DNA of 64,000 nt, from positions 31,510-95,509 of the forward strand of contig NZ_JQFW01000022.1 in the NCBI RefSeq assembly GCF_000753865.1. Direction: 5' to 3'. How positions within the stretch are numbered: the stretch's first letter is position 1; every line of letters starts with the position of its first letter. Below, one piece after another: positions 19,572-29,818 of the stretch. The position numbers and the translations under genes are program-made. This DNA is from Alteromonas sp. LOR (GTDB lineage: Bacteria > Pseudomonadota > Gammaproteobacteria > Enterobacterales > Alteromonadaceae). The notes under the pieces are model-generated. The model had not been told where the DNA came from. It did not search any database and worked only from the letters and a program-made list of their open reading frames with translations.

Positions 19572-20243
19572 TTATTTTACCGTTAACCGATAACCATTTC
19601 CCCGCAATGTTTCTATTGAAATTGAGTCATTGGCGCTAAGCTTTTGCCTTAGGCGACTGATATACACATCGACAACGTTAGTGAGTGGATCGCTATGGCT
19701 TTTCCAAACTCGACTCAGTATCCGTTCTCGCGAGAGCACTTTCTCCGCATTTTCAGCAAAATAATACAAGGTGTCATACTCTAGCTTTGTAAGTGATAGC
19801 TCATCGCCGCACAAGGTCACAATTCTAGAATCTTTATCAATTTGCAAGGGGCCCACTGTTAAACTGTCGTCCACAGTTGCCGACCCCGCTCTGCGTTTTA
19901 GTGCAGTGATACGCGCTAATAATTCGTCAAAGTCGAAAGGTTTACATAAATAGTCATCAGCACCTAAAGTAAGGCCATTAACGCGCTCTTTTACGTCATC
20001 CACGGCAGTCAGTAGTAATACCATTGGTGCATTTGGCATGGCCTTTATCGTGGGTAAAAGCTCAACACTGTCCTCATCGCCAAACATTCTATCTAGCACA
20101 GCAATACTTGGCGACTCTTGCCGAATTCGTGTAATTAGATTGTGTAACGTACTCTCTTCTACGCATTGATATCCCTCGGCAGTGAGGCCGCGAGATAAAA
20201 ATCGCAATAGAGGCGCCTCATCGTCGGCAATTAAAATTTTCAT
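19572..20243 (-). CDS. OmpR-family response regulator
   Basis: 223-residue two-component regulator. The receiver domain has the acidic pocket Asp7-Asp8, the phospho-acceptor Asp51 (VLDRMFG), Thr79 and Lys101 (LCKPFDFDELLARI). The C-terminal winged helix contains ILSRVWKSHSDPLTNVVDVY and LRQKL, typical of OmpR/PhoB. It is encoded 61 bases after the sensor kinase gene, which precedes it in the same orientation, so the pair is likely co-transcribed. Its targets are unknown; it is convergent with the TonB receptor gene, so adjacency alone does not imply control of it. Confidence 0.93.
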   Translation of the reverse strand: MKILIADDEAPLLRFLSRGLTAEGYQCVEESTLHNLITRIRQESPSIAVLDRMFGDEDSVELLPTIKAMPNAPMVLLLTAVDDVKERVNGLTLGADDYLCKPFDFDELLARITALKRRAGSATVDDSLTVGPLQIDKDSRIVTLCGDELSLTKLEYDTLYYFAENAEKVLSRERILSRVWKSHSDPLTNVVDVYISRLRQKLSANDSISIETLRGNGYRLTVK

Positions 20244-20304
20244 TATAGCTTGTCTCTTCTCTTTCTTGTTTGTTCGCTGTTAGCCCTAAGAGCCGGCGCT
20301 AGCC

Positions 20305-21861
20305 TTAATGCGATGCTGGTTTTTTTAAGGATATTGTAAAGACCGACCCCTTTGATAGCACTGAGCTTGCCGTTAGTGTTCCGCCATGCGCTTCAGCAAT
20401 GGCTTTTGCAATTGAAAGACCTAAACCCATGCCATCTCCCTGTCGCTTAAGGCGAACAAAGCGTTCAAAAATATGCTCCAAGTCGGAAGAAGAAATACCT
20501 TCGCTGGTATCCATGATATTAATACGTATCCAGTTATTATCATCGTCTAGTGCTACTACAATGGGTGCGCCAGGCGAGGAATATTTGTTTGCATTCTCAA
20601 TCAAAATGGTTAATGCCTGAATGATTCGCTCTTTGTCTATCACAACGCTCTGATTGTGTTGAAGTTGGCTCTGAAAAGTAATGTCACGTGTTTTTATCAC
20701 TTTCTGCCACTTGGTCACTTGTTCAGAAAGTTCGCTCTCGAGCGTGCACTGAGCAACGTCTAAGGTAAATTCGTGCATTTCAGCCCTTGCCAATAAAAGC
20801 AGATCGTCTACCAGCTTACTGAGCTTTACAGATTGCTCTAAAATGGTGTTAAGCGTTTCTTGGTAAATTTCCACAGTAGCGGTTTGTTGACGAAGGGTTA
20901 CCTGCGCTTCTCCTCGGATAATAGTGAGAGGGGTGCGCAACTCATGACTGACATCCGCCATAAATTGACGGCGTTTAGTATCGAGTTGCGTCAGCTTGTT
21001 ATTGACCTCCTGCAGTGCCCGCGTTCGTGTTTCCACCTCATACTCAAGTTGCTTTCGGTGTGCAGACGCTTTGTCTTCATGGGCGCCAAGCCGCACAATC
21101 ATAGAATTAAACGCTTTAACTAAATCGGTAAATTCACTATCGAGAGTTTCTGGTAGCCGATATTGATAGTTTCCGGAGGCAATAGCGTCTGTTCCCGTTC
21201 GAATAACAGTGAGCGGGTGATACAACGCATTAAATAGCCAATAGCATCCTAATAGGATAAACGGGCATGTAATGGCACCTAAAATAATGGTAAACCAAAC
21301 AATACTGGTATTCAGTGTGTCTATACTTGAATTAATGCCCGACACCACACTGCTTTGGCGCACAACAGCGGTATTAATGGCTTCTCGAAATTGATTATCA
21401 ATGGTGCTTTCAAGCAGCGTATGCAGTCTTTCTTGCTCTTTTAATGGTGAACTATCATTGCGCGCGGCTATAGCGCGAAATTCGTCGACAATACTGCCAA
21501 TCAATGCCTCTAGTTCGTCAGTGTCTTCAACACTTCCCTGAGTTGCGTCAAGGCCAAGAGCGTCACGCTGAGCAAGCTCAAATTGTTTTATTCTTGCTAT
21601 AGATTGGTCAATTCTTTCCTGTTTATTTCTTACGTTTGCTTGGTTTGCACTTTTACCGAAGATAAGTTCGTCAGTCAGTTGTTTAAATAGTCGGTAGGAT
21701 GTACTGGAAAGCTGCTGATGTTCAGACAATAAGGACTGAGCCAGCTGACTTTGTTCTAAATTGGTTCGCGTAAGATGTGCAGTTACCGCAGCGCTAGCAA
21801 GAGCGATGAATAGAATAAAGGTAGAGAGAAGGCCAAAAAGGTATAGTTTGCGTTTGTACAT
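20305..21861 (-). CDS. Membrane sensor histidine kinase
   Basis: 518-residue kinase. A first membrane helix lies at about 7-29, then a ~150-residue periplasmic helical sensor region without cysteines or a recognisable ligand fold, a second membrane helix at about 185-208, a HAMP linker, a coiled coil, and the HisKA domain with His306 in DVSHELRTPL. The ATPase domain follows with the N box (IENANKYSSPG), the D-x-S/G region (MDTSEGIS) and GMGLGLSIAKAIAEAHGG. All catalytic boxes look intact. The partner is the response regulator downstream. Signal unknown. Confidence 0.92.
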   Translation of the reverse strand: MYKRKLYLFGLLSTFILFIALASAAVTAHLTRTNLEQSQLAQSLLSEHQQLSSTSYRLFKQLTDELIFGKSANQANVRNKQERIDQSIARIKQFELAQRDALGLDATQGSVEDTDELEALIGSIVDEFRAIAARNDSSPLKEQERLHTLLESTIDNQFREAINTAVVRQSSVVSGINSSIDTLNTSIVWFTIILGAITCPFILLGCYWLFNALYHPLTVIRTGTDAIASGNYQYRLPETLDSEFTDLVKAFNSMIVRLGAHEDKASAHRKQLEYEVETRTRALQEVNNKLTQLDTKRRQFMADVSHELRTPLTIIRGEAQVTLRQQTATVEIYQETLNTILEQSVKLSKLVDDLLLLARAEMHEFTLDVAQCTLESELSEQVTKWQKVIKTRDITFQSQLQHNQSVVIDKERIIQALTILIENANKYSSPGAPIVVALDDDNNWIRINIMDTSEGISSSDLEHIFERFVRLKRQGDGMGLGLSIAKAIAEAHGGTLTASSVLSKGSVFTISLKKPASH

Positions 21862-21994
21862 AAGAGCAGTAAGCTTCCGGTATTTATAACTATTACGTTA
21901 GGTTATTGTAAATTGGTCACTTATAAACCCAGTAATCCAAATGTCGCTATCCCAAATATCCTAATTAATTGTATTCTAAAATAAACCTGAATTC

Positions 21995-23071
21995 TTAATC
22001 AGTGCTGCCTTCCAGCATTGATAACGCGATAGCGGTTTGATGCTGTAGCGCTTTATCAATCTTCCAATGATGTGGACTCCACCCTGCTAAAAATCGATGA
22101 AAGTCAGCACAAGCGATGGGGTAGAGTGTACGCCATTCGTTGATGAGTAGAGGTATTTCTGACTTTTCCAGTGCGGCTGGCGGCGCAGATTCGTATGCTT
22201 GAGAACCCATTGAGCAGCGCTGATGTAAGGCGAGCGCTAGCGCATTAAAATAAACCTCTAAACAATGCTCAGAATACGTTACTTGATCATCTTCACTTAG
22301 CGCGCTCCCTAAAAAATACGCCACGTCTTTTACACCTACACCAAACCCAACGTATTGAAAGTCTACTGCCGCGCAAGACTGATAATCAGGTGTAAAACAA
22401 AAGTTGGCGACCTTGGCATCGCCATGCACCAAGGTTTGATATTTAGCGTTGTTCAGCGCGTTGTCTATTTTGCTTGCGCTATCTTTTAATTGGCAGGGAG
22501 TCATGGCTTGGTATTCATCTTCACGGGTTTTTAAATGCCAATAGGTACCCGTGTCCCAAAGCAATACATTGTGAGCTTGAAAGTACGATTTTGTGTGAAT
22601 AAAGCGACTGTGAAATTCAGCCAACCAGGTAAGCACTACCTCGGCCTGCGCTACTGACAGTTCGAGGGTTGTTTGCGTAAAACCTAACTCTCCAAGGTCT
22701 TCCATGACTAATAACGTGCTGTCACCGTCCTTCGCGGCTGCGATACAGCGAGGGGTTTTACAGCGTTCGGTGGTAAAAGGTTGAACGTGCTGGTAAAAAC
22801 TATTTTCTATAGCAAATGAGCGTAGCTTTCTGTGATGGCCAGCATCACCGTTCCAGCCTCGAGGATGTTCTTGAGTTACAGGTGTCACCGCGCATTTCAC
22901 CACCGCAGATAAAGGCGCAGCAAGGTGACTGTTTCCAGCAGGTTGCAGCGTTGCGCGAAAGCAGGCGCCATAGCCGCTCCATAGTGTTTGAATAAGCGAT
23001 GTCTCAATTGCGTTTGCCTGACAACGTTGTTCTAGCCAAGATATGAAGTGTGGGTTAACGGGTTGACTCAT
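21995..23071 (-). CDS. Protein-kinase-fold small-molecule phosphotransferase (APH/EcKinase-like)
   Basis: 358-residue cytoplasmic protein with the aminoglycoside/choline-kinase fold. It has LVHGDAKVANFCF (the HGD-x4-N catalytic loop) followed by AVDFQYVGFGVGVKDVAYFLGS (the metal-binding Asp). LLVMEDLGELG is the hinge region and VVKCA the N-lobe lysine region. The substrate cannot be told; the YVGFG-G-KDVAYFL pattern is like the EcKinase/DUF1679 branch that phosphorylates alcohols such as steroids in insects. It is transcribed alone between the sensor kinase and rne. Confidence 0.75.
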   Translation of the reverse strand: MSQPVNPHFISWLEQRCQANAIETSLIQTLWSGYGACFRATLQPAGNSHLAAPLSAVVKCAVTPVTQEHPRGWNGDAGHHRKLRSFAIENSFYQHVQPFTTERCKTPRCIAAAKDGDSTLLVMEDLGELGFTQTTLELSVAQAEVVLTWLAEFHSRFIHTKSYFQAHNVLLWDTGTYWHLKTREDEYQAMTPCQLKDSASKIDNALNNAKYQTLVHGDAKVANFCFTPDYQSCAAVDFQYVGFGVGVKDVAYFLGSALSEDDQVTYSEHCLEVYFNALALALHQRCSMGSQAYESAPPAALEKSEIPLLINEWRTLYPIACADFHRFLAGWSPHHWKIDKALQHQTAIALSMLEGSTD

Positions 23072-23118
23072 CGCTTAGCTCCTTATTTTTATAACGTATT
23101 TTAGGACGAGAGGAATAA

Positions 23119-23144
23119 AAAAGCCGCTTTAAACAGCGGCTTTT
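23119..23144. terminator. Terminator after rne
   Basis: 10-bp stem AAAAGCCGCT / AGCGGCTTTT with loop TTAAAC, symmetric A and T tracts. It lies 41 bases beyond the rne stop on the minus strand. Confidence 0.88.
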
Positions 23145-23184
23145 ATTATTAGAGACGTTTTATCTCAAAGGTTCTAGCAAACGC

Positions 23185-26100
23185 TTAATCTACGCTGCCT
23201 GGCAGTGTGGCAGGAGCAGATGCTCGCGCTGATACCTGAGCCATGTTTGCAGTTTTACCGCAAACCGTTATAGCGGGGCGAGAATCATCTGACTTCGCTG
23301 TAAGCTTCACATCGACAAACTCATCGTCAACAGACGCAGGGGTTGTCATTGGGTGAGACGCTCTGCGTTTCCCTGTTCCGCTAGCACCTAGTGGCGACGC
23401 TGGCTTGTCAGCCTTTTTAGCTGTTGCAGGCGTTACAGGCTTTTCATCAGCTACAGGCTTAGAAGGCGCTGAAGGCTCTTTATCCGCTGAAGGCTCTTTA
23501 TTCGCTGAATGCTCCTTACCCGCTGAAGGCTCTTCAACCACTGCAGGCTTCTCTTCAGTCACAGACTGCTCAGCTGCAGGCGCTTCTGATGCCTCTGTTG
23601 ACGCTTGCTCAGTAGTTGTCTCAGTAGCGGCCTCAGCTTCCTCTGCTAAGTTTATTTCAACTTGCTTTGGTGTTGCTGTTTCTGCGTCATCTTGTTGAGC
23701 CGCTTTTACAGGTGCTTCTTCTTGAGTACCACTTGCTTTTGCTGCTTCATCTGCTTGCGGGGCTGCCTCAAATTGCAATTCATCTTGAACTGCTTCAACA
23801 CTTGGCGCTGTCGCTGATTTTTTCGCTAGCTCTTCAGACTGAACAGAAGCGTCAGTAACAGGCGACTTAGTCTCTTCAGCGGTTGACGTTGTTTGCTCAG
23901 CAGTGTCGGTAACCGCTGCTTTAATGTCATCCGACTGTGCTTCTGAAGCGAGCACGCCAGGCTTTGTAGCCTGCGTTTCATCAACGCTTACTGGCGCAGT
24001 ATTATTATGATTGTCGTTACTACCCTCGGTAGTACCTTCCTCATTTTGCTGTGCTTCTTTCTTACGACGTTGACCTGCAGCGCGAACGTGACGAGGAGAG
24101 CGACGTGAACGTCCTCTGCTTTCACGTTTTTGGCCGTTTTCGTCATTAGTTAGCTCAGAGATCACTGCTGCTTCTTGAGTTTCCTCGTTGGCGTCAGAGG
24201 TTTCTGCCGTCGAACCGATAACCGTTTTTTGCTTAGCGTGATGCTTCTCTAACGGCTTTCCTGCTGCGTCTTCAGTAACAGGCGCAGTGTTAACAATTTG
24301 CTCCTCAGGCTGCTTCTCAGCGCTTTCTGGCTTCTTAGGTGCAGCTGGTTTAGTTTCAGCTTTTGGCGCACTTTGCGCATTAGCATTTGCGGAGTCATCT
24401 TTGTTCACTCGAACGCTGCGACGCTTATCACGACGCTTTCTGCGCTCGGCAACTTCACGTTTCTTCTCAACTTGATTGTCCTGTTGTTCCACATTGTCAT
24501 TAACAGGCGCGTCTTGTTGAGGCTTTTCGTGATTTGGCTTTTGCTGCTCATCACGAGGCTGCTGCGCTCTGCGAGGCTTGCGGCCACGGTTATTGCGCTT
24601 GTCGTCTTGATCACTGCGTGGTGGGCGTTGTTCCTGCTCACCGTCTTTTGCTTGAGCTGGACCATTGCGACGGGTATTTTTACGAGGCTTACGACGACGG
24701 TCGTCATTATTGCGAGTATTACGCGGGTTTTTACCTTTGTAATTAGACGACGTTTTCTCGTCTTTCTCTTGGTTTTCCTTTGGCTTAGCTTCAGGCTTGT
24801 TGCTATCGCCAAATACATCGTTTATCCACTTACCAATGCGAGCGAATAATGATGGAGATTCGTTTGTCTGCGCCGTTTGTTCCTGAACTTTAGGCTGAGC
24901 AACAGGCGCTGCCGTAGTAGGAGCAACAAGGCCTTTAAGTGCGGGCTCTTCACGTTTAACAGGGGCAGTGGTCGTCGTCACTTTCTCTGTTTCAACAGCA
25001 GGCATTAACTCAACTTCATAGCTTGCATCTTGCAGGGCATCATCTGGACGACGGCGCTCTACTTGATAATGAGGCGTTTCTAAATTTGCGTTTGGAATAA
25101 GCAGCAAATCAACACCGTGACGCTTTTCAAGAAGCTGAATGGACTTGCGCTTTTCATTTAACAGGTAAGTTGCCACCGACACTGGTAGCTGCGCTTCAAT
25201 CTGCCCCGTATTCTCTTTAATACTTTCTTCTTCTAATATGCGAAGGATAGAAAGTGCAAGAGACTCAGTACCACGAATAGTGCCGTGACCTGAACAACGT
25301 GGACATACGTGATGGGCAGATTCACCAAGAGAAGGGCGCAAACGCTGACGAGACATTTCAAGAAGACCAAAGCGTGAAATTCGGCCTAACTGCACGCGCG
25401 CTCTATCGCTTCGTACCGCGTCTTTCATGCGGTTTTCCACATCGCGCTGATGTCTAACTGGAGTCATATCAATAAAATCGATAACCACTAAACCACCGAG
25501 GTCACGTAAACGCAACTGGCGAGCAATTTCATCAGCCGCTTCAAGGTTTGTGTTCAGTGCCGTTTCTTCAATATCTCCGCCTTTTGTTGAACGGGCAGAG
25601 TTGATATCAATAGAGGTTAACGCTTCTGTTGGGTCAATAACAATTGAACCGCCCGATGGTAAGCGCACTTCTCTTTGGAATGCGGATTCAATCTGGCTTT
25701 CTATTTGGTAGTGGCTAAACAACGGTACTTCACCGCGGTACAGTTTTACGCGGTTTGCAAAGTCGGGGCGAACCAGTTCGATATGCTGAAGCGCTTGCTC
25801 GTATATACTGGTTTTGTCGATGAGAATTTCACCGATATCACGACGTAGGTAATCGCGAATAGCGCGAACAATAACGTTACTTTCTTGGTGAATTAAGAAC
25901 GGTGCTTCACGGTCTTGGGCCACTGCAGATATCGCGTCCCAGTGCTTAAGAAGTACTTTTAAATCCCACTCTAATTCTTCATACGACTTGCCAACGCCAG
26001 CCGTGCGCACAATAAGTCCCATTCCATCCGGAAGGTCTAATTTGCCTAATGATTCTTTAAGTTCTGTACGCTCATCACCTTCGATACGACGTGAAATACC

Positions 26101-26511
26101 GCCAGCACGAGGGTTGTTTGGCATAAGAACTAAATAACTGCCTGCTAACGATAAGAAAGTAGTCAGCGCAGCGCCTTTTTGGCCACGCTCTTCTTTATCG
26201 ATTTGTATAATAACTTCCTGACCTTCCTTGATAACATCTTTAATGTTAGGGCGGCCTTCAAACTTGTAACCTTTAGGGAAGTAAGTGCGGGCTATTTCTT
26301 TAAGGGGGAGGAAACCGTGGCGGTCAGCGCCATAATCGACGAAAGCCGCTTCTAAGCTTGGCTCTACGCGGGTTATCTTGCCTTTGTAAATATTTGCTTT
26401 CTTTTGCTCGTGCCCAGGACTTTCAATATCTAGGTCGTACAAGCGTTGCCCGTCTACTAGAGCAACACGCAACTCTTCTTGTTGAGTTGCATTAATTAAC
26501 ATTCTTTTCAT
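23185..26511 (-). CDS. rne: Ribonuclease E
   Basis: Essential endoribonuclease that starts mRNA decay and processes rRNA and tRNA; scaffold of the degradosome. The start at 26511 is chosen because [19 protein letters not shown] is the conserved RNase E N-terminus; the frame extends 13 codons further without support. The product is 1108 residues. S1 domain at about 39-120, 5' sensor and RNase H regions, DNase-like catalytic part ([14 protein letters not shown] and VVIDFIDM, the two metal-binding Asp residues), zinc link CPRCSGHG, then a long disordered tail. The tail has arginine-rich RNA-binding segments, including [16 protein letters not shown] like E. coli AR2, followed by an acidic, alanine/threonine-rich stretch and a distinctive conserved C-terminal end. 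Divergent from rluC, as in E. coli. Confidence 0.97.
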   Translation of the reverse strand: MKRMLINATQQEELRVALVDGQRLYDLDIESPGHEQKKANIYKGKITRVEPSLEAAFVDYGADRHGFLPLKEIARTYFPKGYKFEGRPNIKDVIKEGQEVIIQIDKEERGQKGAALTTFLSLAGSYLVLMPNNPRAGGISRRIEGDERTELKESLGKLDLPDGMGLIVRTAGVGKSYEELEWDLKVLLKHWDAISAVAQDREAPFLIHQESNVIVRAIRDYLRRDIGEILIDKTSIYEQALQHIELVRPDFANRVKLYRGEVPLFSHYQIESQIESAFQREVRLPSGGSIVIDPTEALTSIDINSARSTKGGDIEETALNTNLEAADEIARQLRLRDLGGLVVIDFIDMTPVRHQRDVENRMKDAVRSDRARVQLGRISRFGLLEMSRQRLRPSLGESAHHVCPRCSGHGTIRGTESLALSILRILEEESIKENTGQIEAQLPVSVATYLLNEKRKSIQLLEKRHGVDLLLIPNANLETPHYQVERRRPDDALQDASYEVELMPAVETEKVTTTTAPVKREEPALKGLVAPTTAAPVAQPKVQEQTAQTNESPSLFARIGKWINDVFGDSNKPEAKPKENQEKDEKTSSNYKGKNPRNTRNNDDRRRKPRKNTRRNGPAQAKDGEQEQRPPRSDQDDKRNNRGRKPRRAQQPRDEQQKPNHEKPQQDAPVNDNVEQQDNQVEKKREVAERRKRRDKRRSVRVNKDDSANANAQSAPKAETKPAAPKKPESAEKQPEEQIVNTAPVTEDAAGKPLEKHHAKQKTVIGSTAETSDANEETQEAAVISELTNDENGQKRESRGRSRRSPRHVRAAGQRRKKEAQQNEEGTTEGSNDNHNNTAPVSVDETQATKPGVLASEAQSDDIKAAVTDTAEQTTSTAEETKSPVTDASVQSEELAKKSATAPSVEAVQDELQFEAAPQADEAAKASGTQEEAPVKAAQQDDAETATPKQVEINLAEEAEAATETTTEQASTEASEAPAAEQSVTEEKPAVVEEPSAGKEHSANKEPSADKEPSAPSKPVADEKPVTPATAKKADKPASPLGASGTGKRRASHPMTTPASVDDEFVDVKLTAKSDDSRPAITVCGKTANMAQVSARASAPATLPGSVD
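23467..23538 (-). repeat. 18-bp in-frame tandem repeat inside rne
   Basis: Four units of 18 bases beginning CGCTGAA (at 23467, 23485, 23503 and 23521) encode a six-residue repeat of the type PSADKE in the disordered tail of RNase E. Copy number can change without breaking the frame. Confidence 0.85.
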
Positions 26512-27296
26512 TGTATCTAACTCTGTTTTTGTACAGCCGTTAAGACACAAAATTAAAGTGACATGTGCAAACCCTCACCGCGCAACCTCACGGTTGGACG
26601 GGGACTTTGTTGTTACATCGCATTATCCCGAGTGGGTAGCCTATGCACTTTCTAAATACATCTCTGTCAGCGTTACAGGTTACAAACGTTGTTTTTGCTT
26701 GTCTATTTTACCTAAACGACTGACCTTATCTAAGGCCACGCTGCTTTGAGGATGTCGGGAGCGACAAACCCTTATTTCAATTTTCATTTTAACAAGCGAA
26801 ATAATGAGCCTCGCTTGTTTGTCATTTAATTCTGTTGGCTAAACGGCAAACTTATTTTATGTTCGCAAGCACGGTTTCGCTTTACTACGGCAGTGTTGTC
26901 GTTGCCTCTTAGCGAGTTCGGTATGAAATGTCTTGTTTCTTTACTGACACTACCGACATCTAACTCATGCTTTTTCGTTTGCGACGTGAAGCATCGACCG
27001 CAATATGTCGTCGTTTTTGCTTCAATATCGTCTATGTTGTTTTTACGCGTTGTGTTCGCAAAATGAGCGCGTTGGCGCAAGGTTATTATTCGCGTTTGTT
27101 TCGTGTAAAAACCACTAACGATTATCGCACCAATAAGTAAAATTAAGCAAGGTAAGTCGGTGAATAAAAGCAACTAATACTGAGATATTTTCATAAAACG
27201 ATGAGCTCAGAGCAAAAAAGAGTCAAAAACAAGAAATTTTAGCAAATAGATATTTTCATAATGTTGGCGGCGAAGCATTGCGGTATAATCAATGGC
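26512..27296 (-). promoter_or_regulatory. Long rne leader / divergent rne-rluC region
   Basis: 785 bases separate the start codons of rne and rluC. In E. coli rne has a 361-base leader whose hairpins mediate autoregulation by RNase E; a comparable function here is inferred from gene identity and leader length only. A 9-bp inverted repeat AACAAGCGA / TCGCTTGTT (26791-26799 and 26811-26819) is the clearest structure. Small frames inside it (such as 26826-27173 on the minus strand) look fortuitous. The rluC promoter candidate TATAAT is at 27283. Confidence 0.55.
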
Positions 27297-28247
27297 ATGA
27301 AAGAACAAGCTCCCCAAAAAGTCCGTTTTATAACGGTAGAGGCCGATTTAGCAGGCCAACGCATCGACAACTTTTTACGCACTCAATTGAAGGGTGTGCC
27401 AAAGAGTATGATTTATCGCATTTTACGCAAAGGCGAAGTACGCGTTAATAAAGGTAGGATAAAACCTGAATATAAACTTCAAGCTGACGACGTAATACGC
27501 ATACCGCCTGTCAGAGTATCTGAGGGCGCGCCAGCACCCTCACCCAAACTTGATAAGATAGCGGCACTTGAATCGCACATTTTATTTGAAGACGATCGTC
27601 TCATTGTCATGAATAAGCCTACCGGTATTGCAGTTCACGGCGGAAGCGGCTTAAGTTTTGGTCTAATCGAAGGATTAAGAGCATTACGTCCAGACGCAAA
27701 GTTTATGGAACTTGTGCACCGACTCGATCGCGATACATCAGGCTGCATGCTCATCGCCAAGAAGCGCTCAGCACTGCGTCATATGCATGAACAGCTGCGT
27801 ACAGGCAAAATGGATAAGCGTTATAATGCGCTTGTCGCAGGTGAGTGGCCGGCAAATCGATTTAAGGTAAAGGCGCCTCTTAGAAAAAACACCCTGCAAT
27901 CAGGTGAGCGAATGGTCAGCGTCAGTGATGATGGTAAGCCTTCTGAAACCCGTTACAGAATATTAAAGCAGTTTGCTGGGGCAACGCTGGTTGAAGCCTC
28001 ACCGATTACTGGTCGAACGCACCAGATACGCGTGCACTGTTTGCATGCAGGGCATCCTATTGCTTGCGATCCAAAGTATGGCGATAGTGACTTCGATGCC
28101 AGTATGAGAGAAAAAGGATTAGACCGATTATTTCTTCATGCCCAAAGTATTGCGTTTATTCACCCAGCCACAGAAGAAAGAATGACGTTTACCGCACCCC
28201 TTGATAAAGCGCTGACCGATTCCTTAAACGCCCTAAACACGAAATAA
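27297..28247 (+). CDS. rluC: 23S rRNA pseudouridine(955/2504/2580) synthase
   Basis: Isomerises three uridines of 23S rRNA to pseudouridine. The start at 27297 matches the E. coli N-terminus ([20 protein letters not shown]); the frame extends to 27261 without family support. 316 residues: an N-terminal S4 RNA-binding domain ([19 protein letters not shown]) and the RsuA/RluA catalytic domain with the active Asp in HRLDRDTSG and the [12 protein letters not shown] motif. No Shine-Dalgarno is visible, and a TATAAT box ends only 8 bases before the ATG, so a very short leader or leaderless message is possible. A HAD phosphatase gene follows after 16 bases. Confidence 0.95.
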   Translation: MKEQAPQKVRFITVEADLAGQRIDNFLRTQLKGVPKSMIYRILRKGEVRVNKGRIKPEYKLQADDVIRIPPVRVSEGAPAPSPKLDKIAALESHILFEDDRLIVMNKPTGIAVHGGSGLSFGLIEGLRALRPDAKFMELVHRLDRDTSGCMLIAKKRSALRHMHEQLRTGKMDKRYNALVAGEWPANRFKVKAPLRKNTLQSGERMVSVSDDGKPSETRYRILKQFAGATLVEASPITGRTHQIRVHCLHAGHPIACDPKYGDSDFDASMREKGLDRLFLHAQSIAFIHPATEERMTFTAPLDKALTDSLNALNTK

Positions 28248-28263
28248 CGAGTAGTAACGATTT

Positions 28264-28971
28264 ATGTCTGACATTTCAACAGCGCCTCAAACACAAACGT
28301 CGCCAATACCTTCAATTTCGCCTCGCTACAAACTCGTTATTTTCGATTGGGATGGCACCGTGATGGACTCTGCAGACAAAATTGTTAACTGCATGCAGAT
28401 TGCAGCAAAGCAATGCAGTATGCCAATTCCAAGTCGTGATGAAGTGGGGCACATTATTGGTATCAGCCTTAAGCCAGCTATTAAGCAACTTTTTGGTATT
28501 GACGATGACGCACTCGCAGAACAGTTAGTGTTAGCTTATAAAGAAGCGTTTATTGCCAAAGACACCACGCCATGCCCTTTATTCGATGGCGCTGAAGCAC
28601 TGTTTAATGCGCTTAAAGAATCTGGCTGTACACTTGCCGTCGCCACAGGTAAAGCCCGTAGAGGTTTGGACAGAGCTTGGAAACAAACGGACACGGGGAG
28701 CTTTTTCTCTGCCTCACGCACTGCAGATGAAGCAGAGTCGAAGCCATCACCTGATATGCTGCTGCAACTCATCGATGAATTGGCTATTCCTGCCAGCGAT
28801 GCTGTGATGATTGGTGATACCACCTATGATATGCAAATGGCTAAGTCTATTGGCATGGACAGAATAGGTGTGTCGTATGGCGTTCACGCACAAGTTCATT
28901 TAGAAGCGCTGCAACCAAAAGTGATTGTGCATTCGATTAAAGAGTTGCAGCACTATTTACTGGGTAAGTAG
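28264..28971 (+). CDS. HAD-family hydrolase (phosphoglycolate phosphatase-like)
   Basis: 235-residue haloacid dehalogenase-like phosphatase. Motif I FDWDGTVMDS with the nucleophile Asp, motif II around VATGKARRGLDRAW, a motif III lysine in ESKPSPDML and motif IV MIGDTTYDMQMAKS are all present, with an alpha-helical cap between motifs I and II of the Gph type. The substrate is not determinable; phosphoglycolate or pyridoxal phosphate-like compounds are typical. It is cotranscribed with rluC, an arrangement common in related gammaproteobacteria, and convergent with yceF. Confidence 0.85.
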   Translation: MSDISTAPQTQTSPIPSISPRYKLVIFDWDGTVMDSADKIVNCMQIAAKQCSMPIPSRDEVGHIIGISLKPAIKQLFGIDDDALAEQLVLAYKEAFIAKDTTPCPLFDGAEALFNALKESGCTLAVATGKARRGLDRAWKQTDTGSFFSASRTADEAESKPSPDMLLQLIDELAIPASDAVMIGDTTYDMQMAKSIGMDRIGVSYGVHAQVHLEALQPKVIVHSIKELQHYLLGK

Positions 28972-29051
28972 CGTAATAGGTGAGCTCTCCTGTTAGAACG
29001 GCTTTTAGTTGAACAGCGTTTGGGTTAAGAGCCAGCGACAACAAGATGATA

Positions 29052-29666
29052 CTAACGAGTAGCTAGCTTTAGCAAGTTGGTATTAAAGTGGGAAGACAAT
29101 ATATCGTTTAACAGCATGATGGGTAGCCCAATAAGACTGTTTGGGTCTCTTCCTTCTACACGTTTAAATAAAAGTACGCCCATGCCCTCGCTTTTAAAAC
29201 TACCAGCACAATCTAGTGGTCGTTCTTTTTCAACATAGTCTTGTAATAAAGAAGTCGTGTTTTCACGAAAGTGAACCCGTGTTTCTTCCACATCAGTTAT
29301 TAACGTATCGCTACTTGCTTGATAAACGCAGATAGCGGTAAAAAAAGACACAGTTTTACCTTGGCAGCGTTTGAGCTGTTCAACAGCGGTAGCCACATTT
29401 AAAGGTTTACCAAGTAATACCGGTTCGTCGTCTGTGGCTAAAAAAGCGACTTGGTCGCTGCCAATAACGATGGCCTCATCGTTGCTCGCACGTGCGCTTA
29501 CTTTTAGCGCTTTTTCTTGTGCTAAGCGTTTACTCAGTTCAAGGGCGGTTTCGTGAGGCTTGGGCGTTTCATCAATATCTGGCCTCATGGTTTCTACATG
29601 TAGACCAATATCAGCCAGTAACTTTTTGCGGTATTGAGAAGACGAGGCTAAAATTAGTGTAGTCAT
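29052..29666 (-). CDS. yceF: 7-methyl-GTP pyrophosphatase (Maf family)
   Basis: Nucleotide pyrophosphatase of the YceF subgroup of Maf proteins, which cleaves m7GTP and may remove modified nucleotides. The 204 residues open with LILASSSQYRKKLL, have the DIDETPKP motif, the IVIGSDQVA segment with its catalytic Asp, and the DCAGSFKSEGMG loop of the YceF type. It sits between the rluC unit and yceD, as in E. coli, but on the opposite strand from its neighbours, the same orientation seen there. Confidence 0.92.
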   Translation of the reverse strand: MTTLILASSSQYRKKLLADIGLHVETMRPDIDETPKPHETALELSKRLAQEKALKVSARASNDEAIVIGSDQVAFLATDDEPVLLGKPLNVATAVEQLKRCQGKTVSFFTAICVYQASSDTLITDVEETRVHFRENTTSLLQDYVEKERPLDCAGSFKSEGMGVLLFKRVEGRDPNSLIGLPIMLLNDILSSHFNTNLLKLATR

Positions 29667-29780
29667 GGTGAGTATTCCTGTTTCGAGCTCTTATTTTCGG
29701 CGTTCTACTTCAATACGCCTTAATAAAGGTATGTCGGTTAGTTTACCCTGTTTCCCTCCAAGTTAAATCGCAATTTTGCT

Positions 29781-29809
29781 TTGACAGAAGCGGGGTGACG
29801 CTATATCAT
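29781..29809 (+). promoter_or_regulatory. Sigma-70 promoter of yceD-rpmF-plsX
   Basis: TTGACA at 29781-29786 and TATCAT at 29804-29809 with a 17-base spacer, an almost ideal housekeeping promoter. Transcription would begin near 29815-29817, only 2-4 bases before the yceD start codon. Confidence 0.7.
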
Positions 29810-29818
29810 GCGCGCCCT

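Noticed and set aside
24298..24849. 183-residue plus-strand frame antisense to rne
   Set aside because: It is the shadow of the low-complexity, arginine-rich RNase E tail; its leucine richness comes from the reverse reading.
26826..27173. 115-residue minus-strand frame inside the rne leader
   Set aside because: No family features, no clear ribosome site; the region is better explained as a long rne leader.
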